DNA from: Candidatus Zhuqueibacterota bacterium
GTDB taxonomy: Bacteria > Zhuqueibacterota > Zhuqueibacteria > Zhuqueibacterales > Zhuqueibacteraceae
Length of the DNA stretch: 43,125 nt
Direction of reading: 5' to 3'
Assembly (NCBI GenBank): GCA_003576975.1
Contig: QEVD01000015.1
Span: 1-43,125, forward strand
Positions 25,826-34,500 of this stretch are shown piece by piece. The notes below the pieces were generated by a model. That model saw only the letters and a list, made by a program, of their open reading frames with translations. It searched no databases and was not told the DNA's origin. Position 1 is the stretch's first letter. Each line of letters starts with the position of its first letter. The position numbers were made by a program, and so were the translations under genes.

Positions 25826-25868
25826 TTCTTAGGGCTTTTTCAGGCCTGGCCGGCCCAACAGTACTCTA

Positions 25869-25976
25869 TTAAATCAATTTGATGCCAAGTTCCTGCAACT
25901 GTTTTGGAGAAACAGGTGAAGGCGAGTTGTCCATCAACGAAACGGCAGAATTGGTTTTGGGGAACGCGATCACATC
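25869..25976 (-). pseudogene. aspS: Orphaned 3' end of aspS (35 codons and stop)
   Basis: In the frame lost by the 32-bp duplication, the minus strand reads [14 protein letters not shown] and ends ELGIKLI with TAA at 25869-25871. This is the normal AspRS C-terminus. It has no stop or other lesion of its own, so the disruption is recent, or else an assembly error. Adding it back would give a 607-residue enzyme. Confidence 0.85.
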
Positions 25977-25977
25977 T

Positions 25978-26041
25978 CGAATGGATTTGCGCCCGGCCAG
26001 CAACATCACCGAATGGATTTGCGCCCGGCCAGCAACATCAC
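25978..26041. repeat. 32-bp perfect tandem duplication in the 3' part of aspS
   Basis: The 32-bp unit starting CGAATGGATTTGCGCCCGGC occurs twice without change, at 25978-26009 and 26010-26041. In the coding sense it encodes [10 protein letters not shown] plus two bases. Since 32 is not a multiple of three, the second copy shifts the frame and creates a TGA at the junction. Confidence 0.95.
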
Positions 26042-27724
26042 CAGCCGGTCAAAACCAAAGGCAATTCCGCCGTGAGGCGGCGCGCCATATTCGAATGCCT
26101 CCATCAAGAATCCGAATTTTTGTTCTGCTTCTTCGTCGCCGATATTGAGCAATTTGAACATTTTCTGCTGAATATCACGGCGATGAATACGAATGCTGCC
26201 GCCCGCGATTTCAACGCCATTCAGCACAAGATCGTATGCTTTTGCACGGACGTCGCCGGGCGCGGAGTCCATCAAAGGCAAATCTTCATCGAGCGGCGAG
26301 GTGAACGGATGATGACAGGCCACCCAACGCTGTTCTTCTTGATCGAATTCAAGCAAAGGAAATTCTATTACCCACAACAAGTTTATTTTGTCTTTGGGAA
26401 TAAGATCTTCGGCCTGAGCCAGTTTCAGACGCAGCGTTCCGAGGATCTCGCGGGCTTTTTCTTTCTTATCCGCGATGAACAACAACAAATCATCACCCTG
26501 AACGGCGAAGCGACCATTGACCTGGTTGACAAAACTCTCTGAGAAAAATTTTGCGGCTGATCCTTGCCAGCCTTCACTCGTGTTCTTGAGCGCCACCAAA
26601 CCTTGCGCTCCCATTTGTGTGGCCTGCAATGTGAGATCGTCGATCTGTTTGCGTGAATATTTTGCGCCGCCTTCAAGACAAATGCCTTGCACGGTTTTGC
26701 CGCCCTTGGCCGCCTCGACAAAAACGCGAAAGCCGCATTCACCGGCCAGGTCGGTAATCTCACGGATTTCCATGCCAAAACGCGTGTCCGGCCGATCGCT
26801 GCCAAAACGTGATACCGCTTCGGCGTAAGTCATGCGCGGCAACGGCAATGTGACCGGCTTCCCGAGAGTTGCCTGCACCATTTCGGCGACCAGACCCTCC
26901 ATCATGCTAATCACATCGTTATGATCGACAAATGACATTTCCACGTCGATTTGCGTGAACTCCGGCTGGCGATCGGCGCGCAAATCTTCGTCGCGGAAAC
27001 AACGCACGATCTGGAAATAGCGATCCAATCCCGCGACCATCAACAGTTGTTTATAGGTTTGCGGGCTTTGCGGCAACGCATAAAAATTGCCATGATAAAG
27101 CCGGCTCGGCACCAGGTAATCGCGTGCGCCCTCGGGCGTGCTTTTCATGAGCATCGGCGTTTCGATCTCAATAAAATTATTGCGATCAAAATAGCGCCGC
27201 GTGAGCTGCGCAAGTTGATGGCGAATGATCAAATTGCGCTGCATTTCCGACCGGCGTAGGTCGAGATAACGGTATTTCAAACGCAACTCTTCCGCCGCTT
27301 CAAAACGATCGCCAATCTCAAAGGGCGGCGTTTTAGCCGGGTTGAGAATTTTCAATTCCGTCGCCAAGACTTCAATTTCGCCGGTGGTAATATTGGCATT
27401 CGTCATGCCCGCGGGCCGTGCTTTGACTTTACCTTTGACGGCAATCACAAATTCGCTCCGCAGGCTTTGCGCCAGCGTGTGCATTTCTTCATTTTCCGGC
27501 GCAAACACGACCTGGGTCTTGCCATAGCGGTCGCGTAAATCCACAAACAAAACGCCGCCATGATCGCGCCAGCTATCGACCCAGCCGTTCAAAATCACAT
27601 CGTTGTCGCAATGTTCTTTTCGCAATGCGCCACATGTGTGCGTCCGCTTCCATGTTCCGGATTCGTTTAAGCCTGTCATGTTCTTAGATGTGACTCCCTC
27701 TTGAGTTGCACGATTTGTTGCCAA
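26006..27724 (-). CDS. aspS: Aspartyl-tRNA synthetase, C-terminus truncated by tandem duplication
   Basis: The 572-residue class II synthetase charges tRNA-Asp. The N-terminal OB-fold anticodon domain runs from [13 protein letters not shown] to about 150. Class II motif 1 includes [11 protein letters not shown], and motif 2 includes [18 protein letters not shown]. The bacterial GAD insertion (about 310-430) is present, and motif 3 is [15 protein letters not shown]. The frame then stops at GRKSIR, where homologs continue DVIAFPK; 35 codons lie downstream out of frame because of the 32-bp duplication. The start is probably TTG 27724, which has AAGGAGG 7 bases upstream; ATG 27679 is the alternative. 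An essential gene, so the break is either an assembly error, a population variant or a tolerated truncation. Confidence 0.9.
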   Translation of the reverse strand: MATNRATQEGVTSKNMTGLNESGTWKRTHTCGALRKEHCDNDVILNGWVDSWRDHGGVLFVDLRDRYGKTQVVFAPENEEMHTLAQSLRSEFVIAVKGKVKARPAGMTNANITTGEIEVLATELKILNPAKTPPFEIGDRFEAAEELRLKYRYLDLRRSEMQRNLIIRHQLAQLTRRYFDRNNFIEIETPMLMKSTPEGARDYLVPSRLYHGNFYALPQSPQTYKQLLMVAGLDRYFQIVRCFRDEDLRADRQPEFTQIDVEMSFVDHNDVISMMEGLVAEMVQATLGKPVTLPLPRMTYAEAVSRFGSDRPDTRFGMEIREITDLAGECGFRVFVEAAKGGKTVQGICLEGGAKYSRKQIDDLTLQATQMGAQGLVALKNTSEGWQGSAAKFFSESFVNQVNGRFAVQGDDLLLFIADKKEKAREILGTLRLKLAQAEDLIPKDKINLLWVIEFPLLEFDQEEQRWVACHHPFTSPLDEDLPLMDSAPGDVRAKAYDLVLNGVEIAGGSIRIHRRDIQQKMFKLLNIGDEEAEQKFGFLMEAFEYGAPPHGGIAFGFDRLVMLLAGRKSIR

Positions 27725-27887
27725 CGTCGTCCTCCTTGCCTGTGTCGATTTTTTGCAGGATGCTTTAATCAGATTTCCGCCGCTCAGGCTCTCATGTCAT
27801 GCACGACAAACGAACACATAAGCCGGCGATAAAATTATCTTGTTTACACGGTACAATCGTCAGGCCGGAATATAAAAATTTCTAACA

Positions 27888-27943
27888 AAATAAAAAACCG
27901 CTTATCTAGCGACCCAACGCGGTCATCGCTAAAGCAAGCGGTT
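27888..27943 (-). terminator. Terminator of the Exb/TonB operon
   Basis: On the minus strand AACCGCTT (27943-27936) pairs with AAGCGGTT (27903-27896), with an inner AGCGA/TCGCT pair. The outer stem is followed by TTTTATTTTG. It lies 26 bp after the stop of the AgmX-type gene. Confidence 0.75.
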
Positions 27944-27968
27944 CAGAATTAGAGTCAAAACTATTAAA

Positions 27969-29129
27969 TCAGTAACCGAAGGTGTACACCTGTCTAACAG
28001 TCGTATTGCCCTTTTTGGGATCGATTGCACCAAAATCATCCCACCGCCGGATGCGACTCAGAATACAATCTTCCACTTCAGAATTCGTGCTGCTCTTGGA
28101 AATGATTGTCGCGCTTTCGACAGTGCCTTGTGGTGTAATTACGAATCTCACGACAACTTTGCCTTTGAGATTCGGGTCACGTTTGATAGCGCGCTGATAG
28201 CAATATTCAATCGCCGGACTATGACTTGCCACCACTGCCTGAATGGATTCGGCATCGCGGCCCGTGCCGCCCACTTGCCCTTCTTCCGTTTCGATCAACG
28301 GCTTTTCACTGGTGATCACCAGCTCACCCGAGCGGCTCACGCCTTTGGCCTTGCCTTCGCCCAGCCCTTGTACCAAAGCGTCAATATTGCCGCCGCCAGT
28401 TTCACGACCGCCGCGGACACGGCCTTTACCAGGCCCTCCCGAGCCAACGCCACTGCCTTCCGCACCGGCTCCGCCTTCAGCCTCGCTGCTGCTGCCGGCG
28501 CGTTTGATGCCGCTAACGCCTGCAAGAGCTTCGTCGAGATTGGCGTTGGGATTGTGATCACCAAGCAAATCAGCCGCTTCGTTACCACTCGCCATTCCGC
28601 TGTTGCTCGTCAACAGGCCGAGCAGGCCTTGATTGCCAACTTGTTCTCGAATAACTGCGCGTGAGCGCCGCCCGCCCGCTGCCGGGCCACTCGTTCCGGC
28701 AATTTCACCGCCTCCACCTCCCGGCTCTCCGGTGTCATCTCCCTGGCCGCTGCTTTGCCCTGTTGTTCGCCGCGACGCTCCGGGATTGACGATGCCCGTA
28801 GGCGTGCGAACAGTACTCGCAGTCGGCTCCTCTGAGGGTAACTCATCAGGCGCAACATCCAACGGTGTTTCGACAAATTGGGTTTCGCTTGAGGCCTTTT
28901 CCAAGACAAGCCGGGCAAACTGCTCTTGCACCCGCGCCACATCGTGTGTTGGCGGATTTTTTACAAAATAAACAATGACGAGAAAATGGATGATCAGAGA
29001 GGCAACCAGCGTCACTGAAAAGCGGCGATCAAGCGTTTGCCACCAATTGTACTCGAATTCCTTCGGGAATACGAGGCCAGACCTCGGTGTGCCCTCATGC
29101 TGTCGTTGCGTGCTGCTCTGCGCCGGCAT
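27969..29129 (-). CDS. AgmX/TonB-type energy transducer
   Basis: The 386-residue protein has a cytoplasmic N-terminus (about 1-36), one membrane helix (about 37-56, SVTLVASLIIHFLVIVYFV), a long low-complexity periplasmic stretch rich in Gly, Ser and Glu (about 100-280), and a C-terminal domain (about 290-386) of the AgmX/PglI or TonB kind: AIEYCYQRAIKRDPNLKGKV, VRFVITPQGTV, then ILSRIRRWDDF. A histidine inside the helix (His48) recalls the His of TonB needed for energy coupling. It should link the ExbB/ExbD motor to periplasmic or outer-membrane partners. ATG 29129 has AAGGA four bases upstream; TTG 29156 is open but unsupported. It is the last gene of the operon, before a terminator. Confidence 0.85.
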   Translation of the reverse strand: MPAQSSTQRQHEGTPRSGLVFPKEFEYNWWQTLDRRFSVTLVASLIIHFLVIVYFVKNPPTHDVARVQEQFARLVLEKASSETQFVETPLDVAPDELPSEEPTASTVRTPTGIVNPGASRRTTGQSSGQGDDTGEPGGGGGEIAGTSGPAAGGRRSRAVIREQVGNQGLLGLLTSNSGMASGNEAADLLGDHNPNANLDEALAGVSGIKRAGSSSEAEGGAGAEGSGVGSGGPGKGRVRGGRETGGGNIDALVQGLGEGKAKGVSRSGELVITSEKPLIETEEGQVGGTGRDAESIQAVVASHSPAIEYCYQRAIKRDPNLKGKVVVRFVITPQGTVESATIISKSSTNSEVEDCILSRIRRWDDFGAIDPKKGNTTVRQVYTFGY

Positions 29130-29225
29130 ATTGTCCTTCAGGGTTACTTGGCTCAACAGATTTAAGATTTAATTCAGCAGATGTTGTATTCATCCATGAA
29201 ACAGAGTCATGGCGGTGCGCTGCAA

Positions 29226-29738
29226 CTATTCGCCGCCTTCGCGGTAAACGACCAGCCGCATGTTCGGATAGTCCGAAACGCCGCAGGTACGCATCACTTT
29301 CACCAATTCGGCGTAGGGCAGCTCTTTGTCGCCCTGGATCATGACTCTGCCGGAAAATTTGACGCCGTAATCGACTTCCATTTTCTTCGCTTGTGTACTG
29401 TAGTAACGCAGGCGCTCCCGCAATGGTTTGATAATGCCATTCTCAACCACCGCAGGATTATTGGACATCACGTCATCCATCGTCGCGACTTTCTCGTGAT
29501 TGACTAGAATAATCTGCTTGGATACGATCAAATCCAAACCCACCTGGGCCGGCTCTTCAATCAAGGAGTTCGGCAGTTTCAAATATTCCGAAGGCGAGAT
29601 GAGCTGGCCCTCGGTGGAGAATGTCTTCAGCAAAAACACGAGAATGATCGTGAACATATCCATCATCGAGGTGAGATTGAGTTTCACCTCGACGGCTTTG
29701 GTGTCGTGCTTTTTGATTCTAGAAGGTATAAAAGCCAT
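29226..29738 (-). CDS. ExbD/TolR-type motor protein with conserved Asp
   Basis: The 170-residue protein has a short basic N-terminus (MAFIPSRIKKHD), one membrane helix (about 24-42) and a periplasmic domain. The helix reads LNLTSMMDMFTIILVFLL and keeps the aspartate (Asp27) through which protons drive ExbD/TolR/MotB-type motors. The periplasmic domain ends RVMIQGDKELPYAELVKVMR, the typical ExbD fold. ATG 29738 is chosen because the protein then begins like its paralog (MAF-x-PS); a GTG 11 codons upstream is also open, and neither has a clear ribosome-binding site. It lies between the other ExbD (64 bp) and the AgmX-type gene (96 bp). Confidence 0.87.
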   Translation of the reverse strand: MAFIPSRIKKHDTKAVEVKLNLTSMMDMFTIILVFLLKTFSTEGQLISPSEYLKLPNSLIEEPAQVGLDLIVSKQIILVNHEKVATMDDVMSNNPAVVENGIIKPLRERLRYYSTQAKKMEVDYGVKFSGRVMIQGDKELPYAELVKVMRTCGVSDYPNMRLVVYREGGE

Positions 29739-29802
29739 ATCGCATGCCGGAAAAGTTGTTTCGAATTTCACGAGCGCAGGTTGTGCGCCCCGCCGCCCGC
29801 CG

Positions 29803-30345
29803 TCAGATGACGCCGGCGCTCAAAGACACTTGCGGAAAAAGAATCATGGGCCCACCTTCGAGGCGTATCATGCGCGCCGCGTCCATCGTGCTGACCAGTA
29901 CTTGGTAACGGATCTTATTCTCAGCCTGAATGATGATGGATTCAGAGTCCGAGAAGCCGTTGCCAATATTTTGTTTGATCTCATGGAGCTTTTGGGAAAG
30001 CGCTTGAAAATCATACTCGCCGTTTGCTTGGATGGGAATGGTCGGCCCGGTCGCCGTTGCGCCCGTGAGCATTGCCGCCGCGCTGGAAATATAGAAGCCC
30101 TGATCGGTGATCGACACTGTGAGATCCAGTTTGCGCTGCGCTTCTTTGGGCGCGCTGCCGCTCGCCATGCCGGCGGTTGCGCCGGCGGCCGGCGGCAAAT
30201 TCAGCTCAATGATGCCGATCTTGATGAACTGCGCCGACGAGAGCAGCAACGGAATCATCACCACCATCAAATTCATGATGGGCGTGAGATTTAATTCCGT
30301 GCTCTCCTCCTTGATGTGCCGGCGCTTCGAAGGTTTAAAAGCCAT
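29803..30345 (-). CDS. ExbD/TolR-type protein with Asn in place of the conserved Asp
   Basis: The 180-residue ExbD paralog begins MAFKPSKRRHIKEE and has one membrane helix (about 20-38), LNLTPIMNLMVVMIPLLL. The position of the proton-carrying aspartate is Asn25 here. The periplasmic part contains an extra Gly/Ala-rich insertion (AAGATAGMASGSAPKEA, about 53-69) and ends with the ExbD pattern SIIIQAENKIRYQVLVSTMD. It may form a heterodimer with the Asp-bearing paralog, with only one active proton path (inference). The ATG is 2 bp from the stop of the ExbB gene, so translation is probably coupled. Confidence 0.85.
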   Translation of the reverse strand: MAFKPSKRRHIKEESTELNLTPIMNLMVVMIPLLLSSAQFIKIGIIELNLPPAAGATAGMASGSAPKEAQRKLDLTVSITDQGFYISSAAAMLTGATATGPTIPIQANGEYDFQALSQKLHEIKQNIGNGFSDSESIIIQAENKIRYQVLVSTMDAARMIRLEGGPMILFPQVSLSAGVI

Positions 30346-30347
30346 GG

Positions 30348-30998
30348 CTATTTATTCCCGGTGAGAAGATTGATCAGCTTCACGGTGTGCTCGTCGATCT
30401 CATCGATGATCTTTGCGGTTTTGTTGAACAAAAACGTGTAAATCAACACGGCTGGAATGGCCACGGCCAAACCCATCAATGTTGTATTCATTGCCGCACT
30501 GATGCCGGCCGCGAGCATGCGCGCCTTCTCCGCCGCATCAATTCCCGGAGATGAAACCGCCTTGAAGGCGAGAATCAAACCCCAGATGGTGCCCATAAGG
30601 CCGAGCAACGTTGCCACGTTGGCGAGCATGGCCAAAAAACTGGTGCGCTGATTCAACCGCGGAATCACTTCCAGCGTGCTTTCGTCCACACTGTTTTGAA
30701 TGGCGCGAAAATCCGTCACTTCCTGCTCCGCCACGCGGCGCAAGCTGGCGCCCACGACTTGCGCCAACGCCTTTTCCGGCGCTGCGTCACACAAGGCCAG
30801 GGCTTTCTTGTATTCGCCGGCGCGTACGAGCTTGCGAATCTCGGACATGAATTTGCTGGCGTTGATGTTCGAGCGTACCATCAGAAAATAGAAGCGCTCA
30901 ATGGCGATCGCTGCTGCGAAAGCGCCAACGACGAGAATGGCATACATGTAGGGGGCGCCGTCGGCTTCCCACCGAAAGGCTTCGATAAAACTATCCAT
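30348..30998 (-). CDS. ExbB/TolQ/MotA-type proton channel protein
   Basis: The 216-residue inner-membrane protein has three hydrophobic helices (about 17-38, 122-145, 168-192), the MotA/TolQ/ExbB arrangement. The family core lies at about 115-190: NQRTSFLAMLANVATLLGLM, GTIWGLILAF and AGISAAMNTTLMGLAVAIPA, including the conserved small-residue and Thr positions that line the channel. It forms the ring around an ExbD dimer. AGGAGG 8 bases before ATG 30998 is the best ribosome-binding site in the operon. It precedes both ExbD genes with a 2-bp gap and follows a small secreted protein gene. Confidence 0.93.
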   Translation of the reverse strand: MDSFIEAFRWEADGAPYMYAILVVGAFAAAIAIERFYFLMVRSNINASKFMSEIRKLVRAGEYKKALALCDAAPEKALAQVVGASLRRVAEQEVTDFRAIQNSVDESTLEVIPRLNQRTSFLAMLANVATLLGLMGTIWGLILAFKAVSSPGIDAAEKARMLAAGISAAMNTTLMGLAVAIPAVLIYTFLFNKTAKIIDEIDEHTVKLINLLTGNK

Positions 30999-31092
30999 GA
31001 AAAAACCTCCTAATACGTTATCCTTAGTTTGTCTGAAAATTCCATCCGGTGAATTTGGGGGTCTATTTTGTGTATTGCGCTAGACAATACCA

Positions 31093-31503
31093 TCAATCCT
31101 TTTTCTTTGCGGGAATTTTCTTAAGCCCGTCAACTTTTTGTGGTTGATCGATAGTGTCATCGTGCAGCAATATTCCTTTCGAAACAGATTTGAGTTCCCG
31201 CGCAAAACTGCGCTCCAGTTCGCGCATCTCTCCGAAATCAGGTTTGACGCGTTTGGGGATAATATCCACGTTGGGCTTCTCAATGACGGCTTCGATGGCA
31301 ATGGCTTCCAGCTCAAGCTCATTCAGGTCGGATTTCTCTTTGGCCGCGGCCGGCAGTTTCTTTGCCGTGTCAGCCGGCGCTTGCTGCCGAACGAGGCCAG
31401 AGTTTCTTTGCAGCGAATCCGGCGTGGCCGGCTGCGCTTCCTGCGCCGACGCTGATCCCACGCCTGCAAGCAAGAGCATTAAAAAAATGGACCGGGCTAA
31501 CAT
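31093..31503 (-). CDS. Small secreted protein of the Exb/TPR operon
   Basis: The 136-residue protein has a clear signal peptide (MLARSIFLMLLLAGVGSASAQ, about 21 residues). The mature part is polar, Ala/Lys/Glu-rich and probably mostly disordered or helical, with LNELELEAIAIEAVIEKPNV (61-80) and FGEMRELERSFARELKSV as the most ordered part, ending KKIPAKKKD. I recognise no family. It starts 9 bp after the stop of the giant TPR protein gene, so it belongs to the same operon, and may be a linker or cofactor in the periplasm (inference). GAGG lies about 8 bases before the ATG. Confidence 0.72.
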   Translation of the reverse strand: MLARSIFLMLLLAGVGSASAQEAQPATPDSLQRNSGLVRQQAPADTAKKLPAAAKEKSDLNELELEAIAIEAVIEKPNVDIIPKRVKPDFGEMRELERSFARELKSVSKGILLHDDTIDQPQKVDGLKKIPAKKKD

Positions 31504-31512
31504 CGTTGCGCC

Positions 31513-34500
31513 TCATTTTAAATTGGGTACAATACCGCGCTCAAAAATGAGCATTTCTTCATAGCGTTCCTTCTTCAACTGCGCTTCCGTCTGGTGTTTT
31601 TCCCAGGCCGGCAATGTCTTTAGAAAAATGACCGTCTCCAACCCGCCACCGGAATTGTCGGTATCGCGCACTTCGAAGGCGACAACATTGATGCCACCTT
31701 TCAAGAAGTTGGAGAAGTCATGGATGTTCGTTTTACCGCCGTTCGCCGCAGAATTCATGACTTGCGCAATATATTCGCCATTCACAAAAAGATTGTATGA
31801 GTCATCGGCTTGCACCTGAATCTGTCCGAACACAGGCAGGCCCTTTAACTCAAAGGCTTTGCGAAAATAGGCGGTTTTGACATTGCTGCGACTGACGCTC
31901 GAAACATTTGCTGCCTTTTCAACCCGCGGCGCGCCGGACGATGAATCAGGCGGCGCTTCGGCCTGGCGATCGCCGGGCAACCACACGCGCTTGGCATCAT
32001 AACCGCTAAATGCCGTCGAGGCCTCGAGCGCTTGCGCCGCCTGCCATTGCGCCGCGGCATAATCAATAGCAGTCCAATTACGCGCATATTGCGCCGTCAC
32101 GGACCAGGTCTCGTCAGTTTTAATCGTCGTATCGGCAATGGCAAGATTCAACTCTTGCGCATATTTCGCCGGGTCGCTGCGCACGAGAGTCAACGTGATT
32201 TTTTCCGACCAGGGATTTTCGATGCTATGATCGCGCATCGCAAGAAATCCGGCTTCGAGAATTTCTTTTTTACTGTCGGTTAAGGCGAAATTATTTTCTT
32301 CGAACGTAAACACGGCATCCTGAAATTGATCTTTTGATTCCCGCCGCAGCCTCTCTTCGAAGGCAAGACGCTCCGCATTTGCAACGGCCGCCAGCGAATC
32401 AACCTGGCGGGCATGGCTGAAAACGAAACTCAGCAATTGATCTTCCGTGTCTTCCAGCGCGCGGGCACGCAGATCAGCCTGCTTGGCGCTGTTCAAGGTT
32501 TCGAGGTAGGATTGCACCGCCGCTTTGGCAAACGAACGCCCAAAATCGATCAAATTCGCCATTTCCTCCTTCACATCATCAGCCTGGAAATCGGCGGTTG
32601 CAATCATGTTCTTGTATGTGCCAATATCGCCGGCATATTGCGACATCGCGCGCTTTGACAAACCGACATATTCGCGTGCAAGCGCATTATTGGTTTCAAT
32701 AATTTTCCGGCGGGAGAGATCCAGCCAGGCGCTTTCGATGCCGAGCGAATCACATTCTTTAAGATTACGTTGATGCGCCTGAATCGTCTGCGCCACCAAC
32801 GGTTTGACAAACTTGCTCAGCAACTGATTGCGAAACTCAAGCGCCGTGATCTTGTCCATGTTTTCCGGCGTCGGCGCGTCGAGCAACTGCTTCATCGAAG
32901 CGCTGTTCAACTCCGCGATATCATAGATCACTTCCGACACCTTGTCTTTGCTGCGTTGAATCCAGCGCCGCGCAACTTGTACCGTCGTGTCTTCCAGGGC
33001 AAGCTTGGCATTGCGCACCGTCGTATCCGGAGGATTATTGTACTGGCTCGCCAGGCGCTCCAGCGCCAGCGCCGCATGCTTGTATGATTGCAACGAACGT
33101 TCGTACAAATCTGTAGCCGCCTGATTGATTTCTTTTTTTGCGACAATGCGGCGATTTTCGTCGACTTCCGGTATTTCTTGATCCGCCCAGGTTTGCGCAA
33201 ACTCTTCGTAGGCCGCGCCGATTTTATGTGTGGCTTCATACAACCTCAAGGTGCCAAAGCTCGCGACCCGGGTATAACCGTTCACGATGTCGATCAGCGA
33301 GTTCTTCTTGCGGTCTTTCGAAGCGTCCATCTGCGCTTTTGGCAGCTTGAAACGAACTTCGGCGAAATCGCGAAATTTTAGCTCGGTTAAGCGAAACAGC
33401 GCTTCGCCGGAAAAGAAATCATTATAATCCATCTCGCGGCTGCGGAACTCATCGCTTTTGCCCATGGCTTTTTCATACTCGGCGCGCGCTTGCGGCAGCA
33501 AACCTTTCCATTCAAAATACTCGCCCCGGCGATAGAACGTTTCCACCACGCGCGGCGAATCCGGAAAGCGCACGGCATACTCGCCGTACACATTGTTTGC
33601 TTCTTCGAGCTGATCGAGTTTGAGGTGATAATTCGCGATATCGTAGAACAAATCATCGGCATCCTTTGAACCGGGATATTTATCCACAAACTTGCGATTG
33701 ACGCGGATGGCGCGTTCCCAATCCTGGGCGCGCACAAAATTCACGCTGGCATTGAACAAGCTGGTCTCTGCTTTGGCGGCGTCCGGCTCTTCGTTCGCCA
33801 GGCGTTCGAACGTGATCGCGGCATTGAGAAAATCATTCAATTCGCCGTAGTCATACGCCATGTTATTCAAGCCGCTGAGATAATGCGGCGACTTCGGAAA
33901 ATTGTCCGTCAAAAGGGCATACGTTTCGACCGCGCGGCGATACTCGCGCGCTTGATCGAATTCAAGTCCGGCGTTGTACAGGGCAAGATCGGCAAATTCC
34001 GCATTCGGCACCTCTTCATACACCCGGCGGTATTCTTCACCGGCGCGCACATGTTGTTCGATATGCGCCAAATCCTCGGCTTGCAAGAAAATGGATTCTG
34101 CCAGGCGCTTCTCCGCCTTTACGGCATATTCACGATTCGGCGAATTGAGCTTGATGCGCTTGGCCACGATTTCGCAGCTTTTGTAATCAAGCTTGCCGAA
34201 GTAACTCTCCATTACAAGATACTCGGCATAAGGCGCATCCGTGCTTTGCGGGAAATGCTTGAGCAATGTTTTAAAATACTTCAAGGCGCCGGCGAATTCA
34301 TTCTTGTTATAGTACAGCGCACCGGCTTGCGCCAAGCGCTCCGCGGTTTGCGACTCATGGGGGAAGAGCTTGATATAATTATCCAAGGCTGTCGCCAGGT
34401 TTTCTTCGCCGACCGACATCGGAATCGCCTCCAGCTTCAGAGCCTGGCGCAAACTGTCGCGGTTCATCTCCACGGCAGCTTTCATTTCGCCGAGCTTCAA

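Noticed and set aside
25978-26041. CRISPR or other repeat array
   Set aside because: Only two contiguous 32-bp copies without spacers, both inside aspS; a simple tandem duplication.
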